Source: an uncultured bacterium (lineage in GTDB: Bacteria; Verrucomicrobiota; Kiritimatiellia; CAIKKV01; CAITUY01). Taken from it: a DNA stretch of 64,000 nucleotides. The DNA is taken from positions 1 through 64,000 of the forward strand of contig CAITUY010000246.1 of NCBI GenBank assembly GCA_903895695.1, read 5' to 3'. This document shows positions 19,428 through 27,944 of this stretch, piece after piece. The notes below the pieces were generated by a model. The model was given only the letters and a program-made list of their open reading frames with translations, searched no databases and had not been told where the DNA came from. The position numbers were made by a program, and so were the translations under genes. Within the stretch, counting starts at the first letter, position 1; each line of letters starts with the position of its first letter.

Positions 19428-20787
19428 CGCCTGTCGAGCCTTCCCGGCGGGGCTTGTCCGCCTTTTCGTCACCCGTCCGACCGAAGCGTCGTTCGGCATC
19501 GTCAAGATACGCCTCAATGCGGCTTTTCTCAAGCAAGGGTTCTGGAAGGCCCGCCGGGCCTGCGGTCCGGCCAGCCGGCGCCGATTCTTGCTCCACGGCG
19601 TCGACATACGCTTCCCGCTCCCGCGTCAGCGCCGCCAGCCGGCCCCACGCGCGTTCCGCCCGGCCAAGCCTCCAGCGCAACGTCACGTAGGTTGCGCCGT
19701 CGGAGAGTCCCTCGAAGAAGAGCGCGTAGCGCTCGCCCACCGCCGCCAACTCCGGCGCGCGTCCGATCGTCAGTGCCTGCACCTGCTGCGCGCGCAACTC
19801 CGCCACCAGTTGCACCGGGGGCTCGCGCCTGAGCGCGATCAACTGCCGCGGCGTCAGGCGATCCGACGGGTCGAGCCCGCGCACCCCCCGCAATTCGGAC
19901 GCCGGGGTATCACAGGCCCGCTTAAGCTGATCGATGAGGGCGGTGCTTACGGCGCCGAGATCCTGGATCATCCGCCCCTGGCGGTCCAGCCAGTCAGCCC
20001 AGGCCTGCGCGAAACCCGCGCCGGGCTTTACGCCCGCGAGGCTTGCGCCGATCCAGACGGGTGACAACCGCTGACCGGAGGCCAGCCGTTCGACGATCAG
20101 GGGCCACCCCTGGCCTTGCGGCTTGAGGGACACCACCCACAACGCGGCCACGCCGCATAACGCCCGCGTGCGATACCAGGTTTCGGGCAGACGGTCCCAC
20201 GTCAGCACCCGCGTGATGTCCGGCCGTTCGGATACCGGGATCCAGGACCCCACGAGGCGGCGGTCCCGGTTTCGCAACAAGGGATCGAGATTCTGGGCCA
20301 GGCCCACGGCCAGCCAGTCCGGCACCTGCAACTCTCCGCCCGCGCTCCCCGGCCGGTACCGGTCCATCGCCGCCGCAGTCGCCAGCCGGCAGTACGCCGC
20401 CAGCAAGTCTTCGTAGTCAAGGGCGACGTACTCGTTAACCGAAAGGATGTAGTTCAGGCGGCCGTCGCCCGGCACGCTCCGGATCGCCAGCCCCTCGGCC
20501 GGGCTTCCGGCAGCAGCCAACACGATGTGCAACGGCGCAAGCCGGCTGAAGGCCGCCGGCGCTCCCGTCAGGTGCTCGAAGCGCTCGGCCATCTCCTCGG
20601 CCCAACGCGTGTATTCGCTCGCTTTGGACAGATCGGGCGCTGTGACCAGAAACCGGCCGGAAGAACTGGTTGCCGTGACGCGCGCGGCGGCTTCGGCCCC
20701 CGTGTTCGTCCCCTGGGCGAAGGCCCCGGGCGCGCACAAAATGGAGATTACCAGAAGGATGGCCCGCCTGGAAGTAAGGGACGTCAT
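19378..20787 (-). CDS. Exported protein of unknown function
   Basis: 469 aa from the ATG at 20787, with AGGGGAG eight bases upstream. An in-frame GTG at 20808 overlaps the previous stop and is an alternative. A signal peptide (AILLVISILCAPGAFAQG) is followed by a segment about 50-200 that looks like an exported metallopeptidase-like or substrate-recognition fold (FEHLTGAPAAFSRLAPLHIVLAAAG, NYILSVNEYVALDYEDLLAAYCRLATAAAMD), but no HExxH site is present. The C-terminal third is charged and helical. No function is recognised. It overlaps argH and follows the zinc-ribbon gene. Confidence 0.7.
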   Translation of the reverse strand: MTSLTSRRAILLVISILCAPGAFAQGTNTGAEAAARVTATSSSGRFLVTAPDLSKASEYTRWAEEMAERFEHLTGAPAAFSRLAPLHIVLAAAGSPAEGLAIRSVPGDGRLNYILSVNEYVALDYEDLLAAYCRLATAAAMDRYRPGSAGGELQVPDWLAVGLAQNLDPLLRNRDRRLVGSWIPVSERPDITRVLTWDRLPETWYRTRALCGVAALWVVSLKPQGQGWPLIVERLASGQRLSPVWIGASLAGVKPGAGFAQAWADWLDRQGRMIQDLGAVSTALIDQLKRACDTPASELRGVRGLDPSDRLTPRQLIALRREPPVQLVAELRAQQVQALTIGRAPELAAVGERYALFFEGLSDGATYVTLRWRLGRAERAWGRLAALTREREAYVDAVEQESAPAGRTAGPAGLPEPLLEKSRIEAYLDDAERRFGRTGDEKADKPRREGSTGDEQRTETHAQNDGRTH

Positions 20788-20804
20788 GTGCAGCACTCCC
20801 CTGA

Positions 20805-21506
20805 TCACGGGCCGAACACCAGGTCCGCCTTGGCCTCGCCGATCTCAACACTCTTGAGCGATCGCACGACGCCGGTTTGGGAAAGCACGTCGTCAAACCA
20901 ACCGTCGAACTGCGAGGCGGCATAGGTCGCCGCCTGGAGAGGAAGCGGCAGGTGCCCGAACCGGCCCCGCTGGACCACCACCGCGCCATCATGGAAGGAA
21001 GCGGTCCAGTCGCAGGAGATCCGGATCGTGAGACCGGTCAGTCCGGTCACCTCGGCGGCGGGCGCCCAGTCGTTCCAGGCGGCGAGAGTGAAGGTCCCGG
21101 GCTTCAACTCGATCGTGAGCTGCTGGATATGGCGGGACTTTGCGCGCGCATCCAGGAACCCGTTCAACTCCGCTTCACTCAGGGAGACCTTCACGGGCTG
21201 ACGCGCCCGCAGGGCGTGCTCCAACGCGCGGGTCTTGATCGGCAACTGTTGCACGCCGGCCGGATCGAGCTTCAGCGTGGAAGGCGGCTGAGGCCAGAAG
21301 GCCATCGCCACAACACCGGCTACCGCCAGGAACACCAGGGCACCAAGAATCCGTTTGACCACGGGCACCCAATCCACCTCACGCCGCGCGGCAAGTTCTT
21401 CCATCGTGGTCTTCGAAAACTCAATCTTTTTGCCGCACTGGACACAAAACACGCGGCCCAGGTCGTTTTCCTCCCCGCAGTGCTTGCATTCCATCTTGAT
21501 GGCCAT
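20805..21506 (-). CDS. Zinc-ribbon membrane protein of unknown function
   Basis: 233 aa. An N-terminal zinc ribbon has cysteines at about 7, 10, 21 and 24 (ECKHCGEEN, FCVQCGKK). A single membrane helix (about 50-70, ILGALVFLAVAGVVAMAFW) follows, then an exported domain of about 160 residues with beta-strand character (LTIELKPGTFTLAAWNDW, LTIRISCDWTASF). It begins one base after the FmdB stop, so it is coupled to it. Confidence 0.78.
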   Translation of the reverse strand: MAIKMECKHCGEENDLGRVFCVQCGKKIEFSKTTMEELAARREVDWVPVVKRILGALVFLAVAGVVAMAFWPQPPSTLKLDPAGVQQLPIKTRALEHALRARQPVKVSLSEAELNGFLDARAKSRHIQQLTIELKPGTFTLAAWNDWAPAAEVTGLTGLTIRISCDWTASFHDGAVVVQRGRFGHLPLPLQAATYAASQFDGWFDDVLSQTGVVRSLKSVEIGEAKADLVFGP

Positions 21507-21507
21507 A

Positions 21508-21783
21508 TCAGTCGGCTTTCTTGGCAGGTTTCGACTCGGCGGCTGCCGGAGCCGGGGCCGAACTCGGAGCCGAATCGGCCTTGGCGCCCTTCTTGTAATT
21601 CTCGCTGCGGTAGTCGGTCTGGTAGAACCCGCTTCCCTTGAAGATGATCCCAGCCCCGGTCCCCATCAGCCGCCTCACTGCGCCCTTGCATTTCGGGCAT
21701 CGCTTGAGCGGCGGATCGCTCATCCGCTGGAATTGCTCGAACTTATGGCTGCACTTCTTACACTCGTACTCGTATGTCGGCAT
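21508..21783 (-). CDS. FmdB-family zinc-ribbon protein
   Basis: 91 aa from the ATG at 21783. It starts MPTYEYECKKCSHKFE and has a second CPKC pair, the hallmark FmdB ribbon, then GTGAGIIFKGSGFYQTDY. The C-terminus is Ala/Pro/Lys-rich and disordered. The family may act as a small regulatory or metal-binding protein. First gene of the long minus-strand string and divergent from the sigma-factor gene. Confidence 0.92.
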   Translation of the reverse strand: MPTYEYECKKCSHKFEQFQRMSDPPLKRCPKCKGAVRRLMGTGAGIIFKGSGFYQTDYRSENYKKGAKADSAPSSAPAPAAAESKPAKKAD

Positions 21784-22002
21784 CGTCCTGACTCCCCTCG
21801 CAACCGATTCTGGTGCGGAGAAAAGAAGGGCCAGCGTAACGGGCGGCCCGCACGGTGTCAACCACGACCGGTATTCTCATGTCGCCCGGCTTTATCTGGC
21901 GGGATTGTGACCTCCCGTCGCCCGGCGAATCTTCAATTCTCATTCTCTAATTCTCCTGTAAGATTCGCCCCATTTCGCGGAATACGCTTTGACAGGTTTC
22001 GC

Positions 22003-22560
22003 ATGAATACCCAGGAGATCGACCAGATCGTGGCGCGGGTGCAGGCGGGAGACCGCGATGCCTTCGGCGAGCTGGTCTTTGCCGTTCGAAAGGAACTGCG
22101 CATCTTCCTGTCCGCGCACGCCAGTTCGATCGATATGGTCGAGGAAGTCCTGCAGTCGACGCTGGTAACGGCCTACGAGATCATCGACCGCTACGAACAC
22201 CGCGGTACGTTCATCCCCTGGCTCAAGGGTATTGCCCGGAACCTGCTGTTGAAGGAACTGCACGCGAGATCGCGGTATGTGTCTGCCGAGGACGATGTGC
22301 TGGAGCGGATCATCGTCGGCGCCGCCCTGGAGTCGACCAAGGCCAATGACCGCGAACTCGAGTACGTCGAACGGCTGCGGCGTTGCCTGGAGCGCCTCCC
22401 CGACGAGGCCCGGAAACTGATCCAGCAGCGGTACTACGGCGGCATGGCCGTCAAGGATATGGCGCGCCTGCTGAACAAAACGGAAACCAGCGTGGCCGTG
22501 GCCCTGTTCCGGGTGCGGGAAACGCTGCGCGAAGCGATGATGAAGGAGGCAACCCCATGA
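22003..22560 (+). CDS. ECF-type RNA polymerase sigma factor
   Basis: 185 aa from the ATG at 22003. Region 2 is AGDRDAFGELVFAVRKELRI, with VEEVLQSTLVTAYEIIDRY and GTFIPWLKGIARN. Region 4 is LERLPDEARKLIQQRYY, with GMAVKDMARLLNKTETSVAVALFRVRETLRE. The stop overlaps the start of the next gene (ATGA), the usual arrangement of a sigma factor and its membrane anti-sigma. First gene of a plus-strand string that continues into the ebo genes and ABC exporters, so it probably controls the locus (inference). Confidence 0.93.
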   Translation: MNTQEIDQIVARVQAGDRDAFGELVFAVRKELRIFLSAHASSIDMVEEVLQSTLVTAYEIIDRYEHRGTFIPWLKGIARNLLLKELHARSRYVSAEDDVLERIIVGAALESTKANDRELEYVERLRRCLERLPDEARKLIQQRYYGGMAVKDMARLLNKTETSVAVALFRVRETLREAMMKEATP

Positions 22561-24374
22561 ACGACCAGGACTTCATCCTGCTGATCGAGCAGTACCTGGA
22601 CGGTTCGATCTCCGCCGCGGGGCGGCGGGCCTTGTCCGACACCGTGCAGGCTGACCCCGAGCGTCGTCGGCTGTTCGAGGGCCAGGCCCGTCAGCACGTC
22701 CGCCTGCACGCCCAGACGAGCCGAGTCGACTTCACCGAGTCGCAACGCGTCGCCGTGATGGTGATGGACGTCGCGGAGAAAGAGCACCCCTCGCACTTTA
22801 TCGACACCCTGAAAAATCAGACCGTCCGTGAACGCCTGAATGCGATCGCCCGGGGCTTGCGCGCTCCGCGCGGCAGCGGCCCGAACCGCTATGCGCGCTT
22901 CGCCCTGCTGCGCCTCTTCGGGCCGGCCACCCTCTCCCTGGTCCTGAATCTTGCGGTCATCCTGTTGCTGATATTTCTTACCAAGCCCGAAGTGCTGTTT
23001 CCGGACCACACGGACTACGGCCCCATCGTCGACCTGGCCCCGCCGATGCCCGGACTCCAGACCCCGGACGGCCCACCCGAATCCCCGGCCGTCAAGCCGC
23101 CGGACGCGACCGTTGCCGGCCCGGGCGGGGGCGCCGATTCGGGCCTGAAGACGACAATACCGCGAAGCCCGTGGGATGATTCCATGCCGGGAGCCCCGAC
23201 CGAGTCCGGCACGCTGACGCCAGTCGCCGGCCTGGCGCTGCCCGAGCCCCTGACGCCGGTTGCCCTGCTCGCGCCGTTCGCCGGCTCCGCCCCTGGCTTC
23301 CGGAACCTCCCGGAGTCCCTGGCCGGCCGTACGCCCGAAGGCCGCAGAAAGGCCATCGCAGCCTCGGACGGCAACCTTCACACCGAGCGGGCGGTCATCA
23401 CGGCACTGGACTGGCTCAGGAGTCACCAGCAGGATGACGGGTCCTGGGCCGGCCAGGAGCCCGCCGCCATGACGGGCCTGGCGCTGCTCGCCTTTCTCGC
23501 CCACGGCGAACTGCCGGCGTCTCCGGAGTTCGGCCCAGCCGTCCGCAAGGGCCTGGATTACCTGCTCAATCACCAGGATGCCGCCGGGGTCTTTTCCAAG
23601 AACGTCTATGCCCATGCCATCGCCACCTATGCCGTGGCCGAGGCGGCCACGCTCACCCACCACATGGGACTGCACGATGCCATGGAACGTGCCGTCGTCC
23701 CTATTGTGGCCGGCCAACAACGCGATGGCAGTTACGACTACAACTACGCGCAGGACGTGCGCTTCGATACCTCGGTCACCGGTTGGCAGATCCAGGCGCT
23801 CAAAGCGGCGAAACTCGCCGGCTGCTCCAACCCGAGCCTCGGACCGGCCCTCGACCGTTGCGTTCGCTTCCTGAAGACCGAGGCCTTCGCGGGCGACGGC
23901 AGCGGCTTTGTCTACACGGGTTCGCCCGGCGCCCAGCCTGCCTCCGGCGCGACCTGGACCATGACCGGCGTCGGCACGCTCAGCCTCCAGTTGCTCGACC
24001 AGGCGCACGCCCCCCAGACGCGGGCCGGCCTCAAAGCGCTGGATGACATCACCTTCGCCTGGCCGAGTGTCGCCGGCGGGAAGCCGCGCGTCTACGGGGA
24101 TTACTATGTCACGCAGGCCAAATTCCAGCAGAACAATAAGTCCGTCTGGCACGCCTGGAACCAGCGCCTCCAGCAGGTACTGCTCGCCCAACAGAAATCC
24201 GACGGTCACTGGGAGGGCGGCGACTATGACCAAGGGTCGCACGTCTACACAACCACGCTTTGCACGCTCATGCTCGAAGTGTATTATCGATATCTTCCGA
24301 CCTATGGTGTCGCCACGAATGTCCTGACAACGGCCAGTTCGGGAAGCGACGATGTCGGGGTCCGGGTACACTGA
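22557..24374 (+). CDS. Membrane anti-sigma-like protein with squalene-cyclase/prenyltransferase-like repeats
   Basis: 605 aa. The cytoplasmic N-terminus (about 1-95) resembles the FecR/anti-sigma modules of planctomycete-type sigma pairs (IEQYLDGSISAAGRRALSDTVQADPERRRLFE). A membrane helix follows at about 125-150 (ATLSLVLNLAVILLLIFL), then a Pro-rich linker to about 260. The outer domain (about 275-590) has repeated alpha-toroid motifs: ALDWLRSHQQDDGSWAG, GLDYLLNHQD, QQRDGSYDYNYAQ, QKSDGHWEGG. No DxDD cyclase acid motif is visible, so sensing or binding is more likely than catalysis. Confidence 0.82.
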   Translation: MNDQDFILLIEQYLDGSISAAGRRALSDTVQADPERRRLFEGQARQHVRLHAQTSRVDFTESQRVAVMVMDVAEKEHPSHFIDTLKNQTVRERLNAIARGLRAPRGSGPNRYARFALLRLFGPATLSLVLNLAVILLLIFLTKPEVLFPDHTDYGPIVDLAPPMPGLQTPDGPPESPAVKPPDATVAGPGGGADSGLKTTIPRSPWDDSMPGAPTESGTLTPVAGLALPEPLTPVALLAPFAGSAPGFRNLPESLAGRTPEGRRKAIAASDGNLHTERAVITALDWLRSHQQDDGSWAGQEPAAMTGLALLAFLAHGELPASPEFGPAVRKGLDYLLNHQDAAGVFSKNVYAHAIATYAVAEAATLTHHMGLHDAMERAVVPIVAGQQRDGSYDYNYAQDVRFDTSVTGWQIQALKAAKLAGCSNPSLGPALDRCVRFLKTEAFAGDGSGFVYTGSPGAQPASGATWTMTGVGTLSLQLLDQAHAPQTRAGLKALDDITFAWPSVAGGKPRVYGDYYVTQAKFQQNNKSVWHAWNQRLQQVLLAQQKSDGHWEGGDYDQGSHVYTTTLCTLMLEVYYRYLPTYGVATNVLTTASSGSDDVGVRVH

Positions 24375-24378
24375 ACCT

Positions 24379-25314
24379 ATGACGAAAACGCTGAAAGCCT
24401 GGCTGGCGCTTCTGCGCCTGCCGAATTTGTTTACGGCTCCCGGCGACCCGCTGGCGGGCGCCCTGCTGGCCGGCGCGGCCCTGGGCACAAGCATCGCGTG
24501 GGTGCCTGCCGCCCTGGGGGCGGTCGCCAGCCTCTGCCTGTATGCGTGTGGCCTCGTGGCCAACGACGCCCTGGGCGCTGACGAGGATGCGCGCGAGCGG
24601 CCCGACCGCCCCATCCCGTCCGGCCGCATCTCGCGGGGCGCGGCTCTCATTGCCGCCTGTCTCCTGAACGCCTGTGCCCTCCTGGCGGCCGCGCTGGCTA
24701 GCCTGCCGGCCCTGGGCGTGGCCGTCGCGCTGAGCGCGAACGTGTGGGGCTACAATGCACGGGCCCGCGCCCTGCCCGGGGTTCGCCCCTTCGCCATGGG
24801 CGCGTGCCGCGGACTGAGCCTGCTGCTCGGAGCCGCCGCGGTGGCCCGCGGCGATTTCGCGTCCGCCCCGGTCCTGATCGCCGCCGTGGGCCTCACATTG
24901 CACGTGGCCGCCATCACAGCGATTGCCAGCCGTGAAGTGGGACCCGAAGGCGGGGTCCGCCTTCCGCGCCTCGTCCTGGTCAGCTCGCCGGTCGTGCTGC
25001 TGGCCACACTGGCCGCCCTCGCCCTGGTCGCGTGGCAGGGCTGGTCGCCGTCGCTCGGACGCGTGCCGACGGGTTACGCGTGCGGCGTGACCGCGATGGC
25101 CGTGGTGTGGTCCGCTCTCTGGTGCGGCCTCCTGTTCGGCCGGCCAGGCCCGACCGCGGTGCGCAGCAGTATCGCCCACCTCGTCCGCGGCATCCTGCTC
25201 GTGCAGGCCGCGTTCTGCGCAACGGCTGGCCTCGCCGGCGAGGCGGTCTCACTCGGCTTGCTGGCGGCGTTCCCCGTCGCCTCGTGGGTCGGCGCCTGGA
25301 TCAAGGGTAGCTGA
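24379..25314 (+). CDS. eboC: EboC-like UbiA-family prenyltransferase
   Basis: 311 aa, four bases after the previous stop. An intramembrane enzyme of the UbiA superfamily with eight to nine helices. The first Asp-rich motif is NDALGADEDARERPDRPIPSG (about 77-97), the typical NDxxDxxxD plus RPIPSG set. EboC is a conserved member of the ebo cluster, which in cyanobacteria is needed to move scytonemin precursors to the periplasm. The prenyl donor and acceptor are unknown. Confidence 0.88.
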   Translation: MTKTLKAWLALLRLPNLFTAPGDPLAGALLAGAALGTSIAWVPAALGAVASLCLYACGLVANDALGADEDARERPDRPIPSGRISRGAALIAACLLNACALLAAALASLPALGVAVALSANVWGYNARARALPGVRPFAMGACRGLSLLLGAAAVARGDFASAPVLIAAVGLTLHVAAITAIASREVGPEGGVRLPRLVLVSSPVVLLATLAALALVAWQGWSPSLGRVPTGYACGVTAMAVVWSALWCGLLFGRPGPTAVRSSIAHLVRGILLVQAAFCATAGLAGEAVSLGLLAAFPVASWVGAWIKGS

Positions 25315-25317
25315 ACC

Positions 25318-26634
25318 ATGGCGCGTGCCGCTCAATCTTCCGGCAAGTGGCTGGTGATCCAGGTGGCCGGGCTCGGCCACGATCTGACCGCCACCCACCC
25401 CGCATTCCAGTCCCTGGGTTTCCCGTTCGCCCCGGCCGATAGCGTGTTTCCCGCGCTGACCTGTACGGCGCAGGCCACGTTCCGTACGGCCGCTCCGGTT
25501 GCGACCCATGGGATGGTCGCCAACGGGATCTTCTGCCGAGACCTGGCCAAGGCGTTCTTCTGGGAGCAGGCTGCCACATTGGTCGCCGGCCAGCGCCTCT
25601 GGGAAGCGTACCGCGCCCGCGGCCGCCGCGTGGCCCTGCTTTTCTGGCAGCAATCGCTTGGCGAGGCGGTCGACCAACTGCTGTCGCCGGCCCCCGTTCA
25701 CAAGCACGGCGGCGGCCTGGTGGATGCCGTCTACAGTAAACCCGCCGGCCTTTACGATCGCCTCATGACCCGCGTCGGCAAGCCCTTTCGGCTGCACCGC
25801 TATTGGGGCCCCCTGGCGTCGCCGGCCGCCTCGGACTGGATTGCCGACGCCACCTGCGCCCTGCTGGAGGATCCCGAGATCGCGCCCGACCTGTGCTTCA
25901 CCTATCTGCCGGCTCTCGACTATGACCTGCAGCGTTATGGTCCGAACGATCCGCGCACCGCGAAGGCCATCGCCGCGGTGGTCCGGCAGATCGCCTGCCT
26001 GCGCGACGTCGCGGCGCGCCGCGGCTACGACTGGCTCGTGTTCGGCGACTACGCGCTGGGCCCCGTCAACCGTGCCGCCTTTCCCAACCGGTCGCTGCGC
26101 GAGGCGGGGTTGTTCGTGGCCCGCAAGGTGGACGATCGCCTGTATCCCGACTTCGGCGAGAGCGGCGCGTTCGCCCTGGTCGACCACGAGATCGCGCACG
26201 TCTACGTGAAGTCGCCGGGCCTGGTCGGGGCCGCCCAGCGGACCCTGGAGGCCACCCATGGCGTTGGCGCCGTGCTGGATCGCGCGGCCCAGAAGGCGGC
26301 CGGCCTCGACCACGAGCGCGGCGGCGACTTGGTGTTGACGGCCCTGCCCGGTTTTTGGTTCGCCTACCCGTGGTGGACCGCGGACCGGCAGGCCCCCGAC
26401 TACGCCGGCCACGTCGACATTCACAACAAGCCAGGTTACGATCCTTGCGAATTGTTCTTCGGCTGGCCGCCGGGCACGGTCAGCCGCGACACGACCCGCA
26501 TCCACGGCTCGCACGGCCGCACCGGCCCCAACCGCCGCATCGCCTGGGCCGCCAGCGCCGACCTCGGGCAGCCGTCGTCCCTCGTCGATCTGGCCGCCGC
26601 CCTGCGGTCGCGCCTGGAGGCCAGCAGCCCGTGA
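25318..26634 (+). CDS. eboF: EboF-like alkaline-phosphatase/nucleotide-pyrophosphatase-fold protein
   Basis: 438 aa. The alkaline phosphatase superfamily fold is suggested by VIQVAGLGHDL at the start, FPALTCTAQATF (nucleophile threonine position), CFTYLPALDYDLQRYGP, WLVFGDYALGP and HGSHGRTG near the end. Compared with typical phosphodiesterases, the His of DxxxH reads Gln (DYDLQ) and the His of SDHG reads Tyr (GDYA), so the metal site may be altered. Located between eboC and eboD, it fits EboF of the ebo cluster. Its stop overlaps the GTG of the next gene. Confidence 0.82.
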   Translation: MARAAQSSGKWLVIQVAGLGHDLTATHPAFQSLGFPFAPADSVFPALTCTAQATFRTAAPVATHGMVANGIFCRDLAKAFFWEQAATLVAGQRLWEAYRARGRRVALLFWQQSLGEAVDQLLSPAPVHKHGGGLVDAVYSKPAGLYDRLMTRVGKPFRLHRYWGPLASPAASDWIADATCALLEDPEIAPDLCFTYLPALDYDLQRYGPNDPRTAKAIAAVVRQIACLRDVAARRGYDWLVFGDYALGPVNRAAFPNRSLREAGLFVARKVDDRLYPDFGESGAFALVDHEIAHVYVKSPGLVGAAQRTLEATHGVGAVLDRAAQKAAGLDHERGGDLVLTALPGFWFAYPWWTADRQAPDYAGHVDIHNKPGYDPCELFFGWPPGTVSRDTTRIHGSHGRTGPNRRIAWAASADLGQPSSLVDLAAALRSRLEASSP

Positions 26635-27887
26635 GACCCGCTCCCGTCATACGCCTCACGCAACGTCTCAGCGTTCCGTTCGATTATCCCGTGGTCTTTA
26701 CCCGCGGCCTGTTCGAGCCGGCCAACTCGTTATTGGCCGACACCCTCGATCGTCTGCACGAGGGACGGCGGCACCGCCTTATGGTCTGCCTCGACGCCGG
26801 CGTGTTGCGCACATATCCCGAATTACCGCGTCGCCTGACCGCCACCATCCGGGCCCACCGTGACCGCCTCGAACTGGCTGGGCCCATCGTCACCGTCGTC
26901 GGCGGCGAACGGTCGAAGGATAACCTCAACACCGCCACTCGCCTCGTGCGGGCCATGCAGGCGCGCCGGCTCTGCCGGCACAGCGTGGTCCTGGTCGTGG
27001 GCGGCGGCAGCGTGCTCGACGTGGCGGGCTTTGCCGCCTCGCTCGTGCACCGGGGACTGCGCGTCGTGCGGGTCCCGACCACGGTGGCCGCCCAGGACGA
27101 CGTGGGGGTCGGCGTCAAGACGGGCGTCGATGCGTTCGGCGCCAAGAATTTCCTCGGCACGTTTGCCCCGCCCTTCGCCGTGCTCAACGACTTTGACTTC
27201 CTCGACCGCCTGCCGCACCGCGAGTGGGTCGCCGGCCTCAGCGAAGCCTTCAAGGTCGCCTTGATCAAAGATAAGCCGTTTTTCATCTGGCTATGCCGGA
27301 ACGCGGCGCTCCTCAACGCCCGCGACCGCGCCGCCATGGAACAGGCGGTCGTCCGTTGCGCCAAACTGCACCTCGACCATATTCGAACCGGCGGCGATCC
27401 GTTCGAGACCGGCAGCGCCCGGCCCCTGGATTTCGGGCACTGGTCCGCGCATCAACTCGAGGTCATGTCCGGCTATCGCCTCCGGCACGGCGAGGCGGTC
27501 GCCATGGGCATCGCCCTCGATATGGTCATTGCCTGGCGCCTGGGTTTTGTCGGCGAATCGGACCTGGCCGCGCTGCTCGATGGCCTGCGCGCCAGCGGTC
27601 TACCCGCCTGGACGCCGTTGCTGGAATCACGCGCCCGGAACGGAAAACTGGCCATCCTCAACGGCCTCGAATCGTTTCGTGAACACCTGGGCGGCGAACT
27701 CACGCTCTCGCTGCCCTGCCCCGTCGGCCGCCGTACTGAAATTCACGAACTACCCAAAGCACTGGTTGTAACCGCGATTCGTGAACTACAAGTGCACAAC
27801 GGCCTCGGAGCGGCGCGGCTTCCCGCGCCGGCCGGAACGCGAAGGCGTTCCGCTCCGGAGAGGTGGCCGACATCTGCCATTGTTTGA
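26631..27887 (+). CDS. eboD: EboD-like sugar-phosphate cyclase (3-dehydroquinate synthase family)
   Basis: 418 aa from a GTG at 26631 that overlaps the previous stop (GTGA) and has GGAGG ten bases upstream. NAD-binding and substrate motifs are GGERSKDN, VLVVGGGSVLDVAGFAAS, RVPTTVAAQDDVGVGVK and KNFLGTFAPP; the metal-site region includes DFGHWSAHQLEV and LRHGEAVAMGI. EboD is related to dehydroquinate synthases but its true substrate is unknown. The last 27 or so residues are encoded by a double palindrome and are probably an accidental extension. Confidence 0.9.
   Translation: MRPAPVIRLTQRLSVPFDYPVVFTRGLFEPANSLLADTLDRLHEGRRHRLMVCLDAGVLRTYPELPRRLTATIRAHRDRLELAGPIVTVVGGERSKDNLNTATRLVRAMQARRLCRHSVVLVVGGGSVLDVAGFAASLVHRGLRVVRVPTTVAAQDDVGVGVKTGVDAFGAKNFLGTFAPPFAVLNDFDFLDRLPHREWVAGLSEAFKVALIKDKPFFIWLCRNAALLNARDRAAMEQAVVRCAKLHLDHIRTGGDPFETGSARPLDFGHWSAHQLEVMSGYRLRHGEAVAMGIALDMVIAWRLGFVGESDLAALLDGLRASGLPAWTPLLESRARNGKLAILNGLESFREHLGGELTLSLPCPVGRRTEIHELPKALVVTAIRELQVHNGLGAARLPAPAGTRRRSAPERWPTSAIV
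27806..27857. repeat. Nested palindromes (clover-like) inside the 3' end of eboD
   Basis: An outer stem CGGAGCGG (27806-27813) pairs with CCGCTCCG (27850-27857). Inside lie two hairpins: 27812-27829 (GGCGCGG/CCGCGCC-type) and 27834-27851 (GGAACGC/GCGTTCC). It resembles the intergenic palindromes elsewhere in this window but here is translated as the EboD C-terminus. Confidence 0.65.
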
Positions 27888-27944
27888 ACACGCACCACGC
27901 ACCAACGACTTCCTAAAACCTGAACACTGCGTCCTCCTTCCATC

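Noticed and set aside
22434..24650. 738-residue minus-strand frame opposite the anti-sigma-like gene
   Set aside because: Low-complexity shadow with no motif. The plus-strand gene is coupled to the sigma factor.
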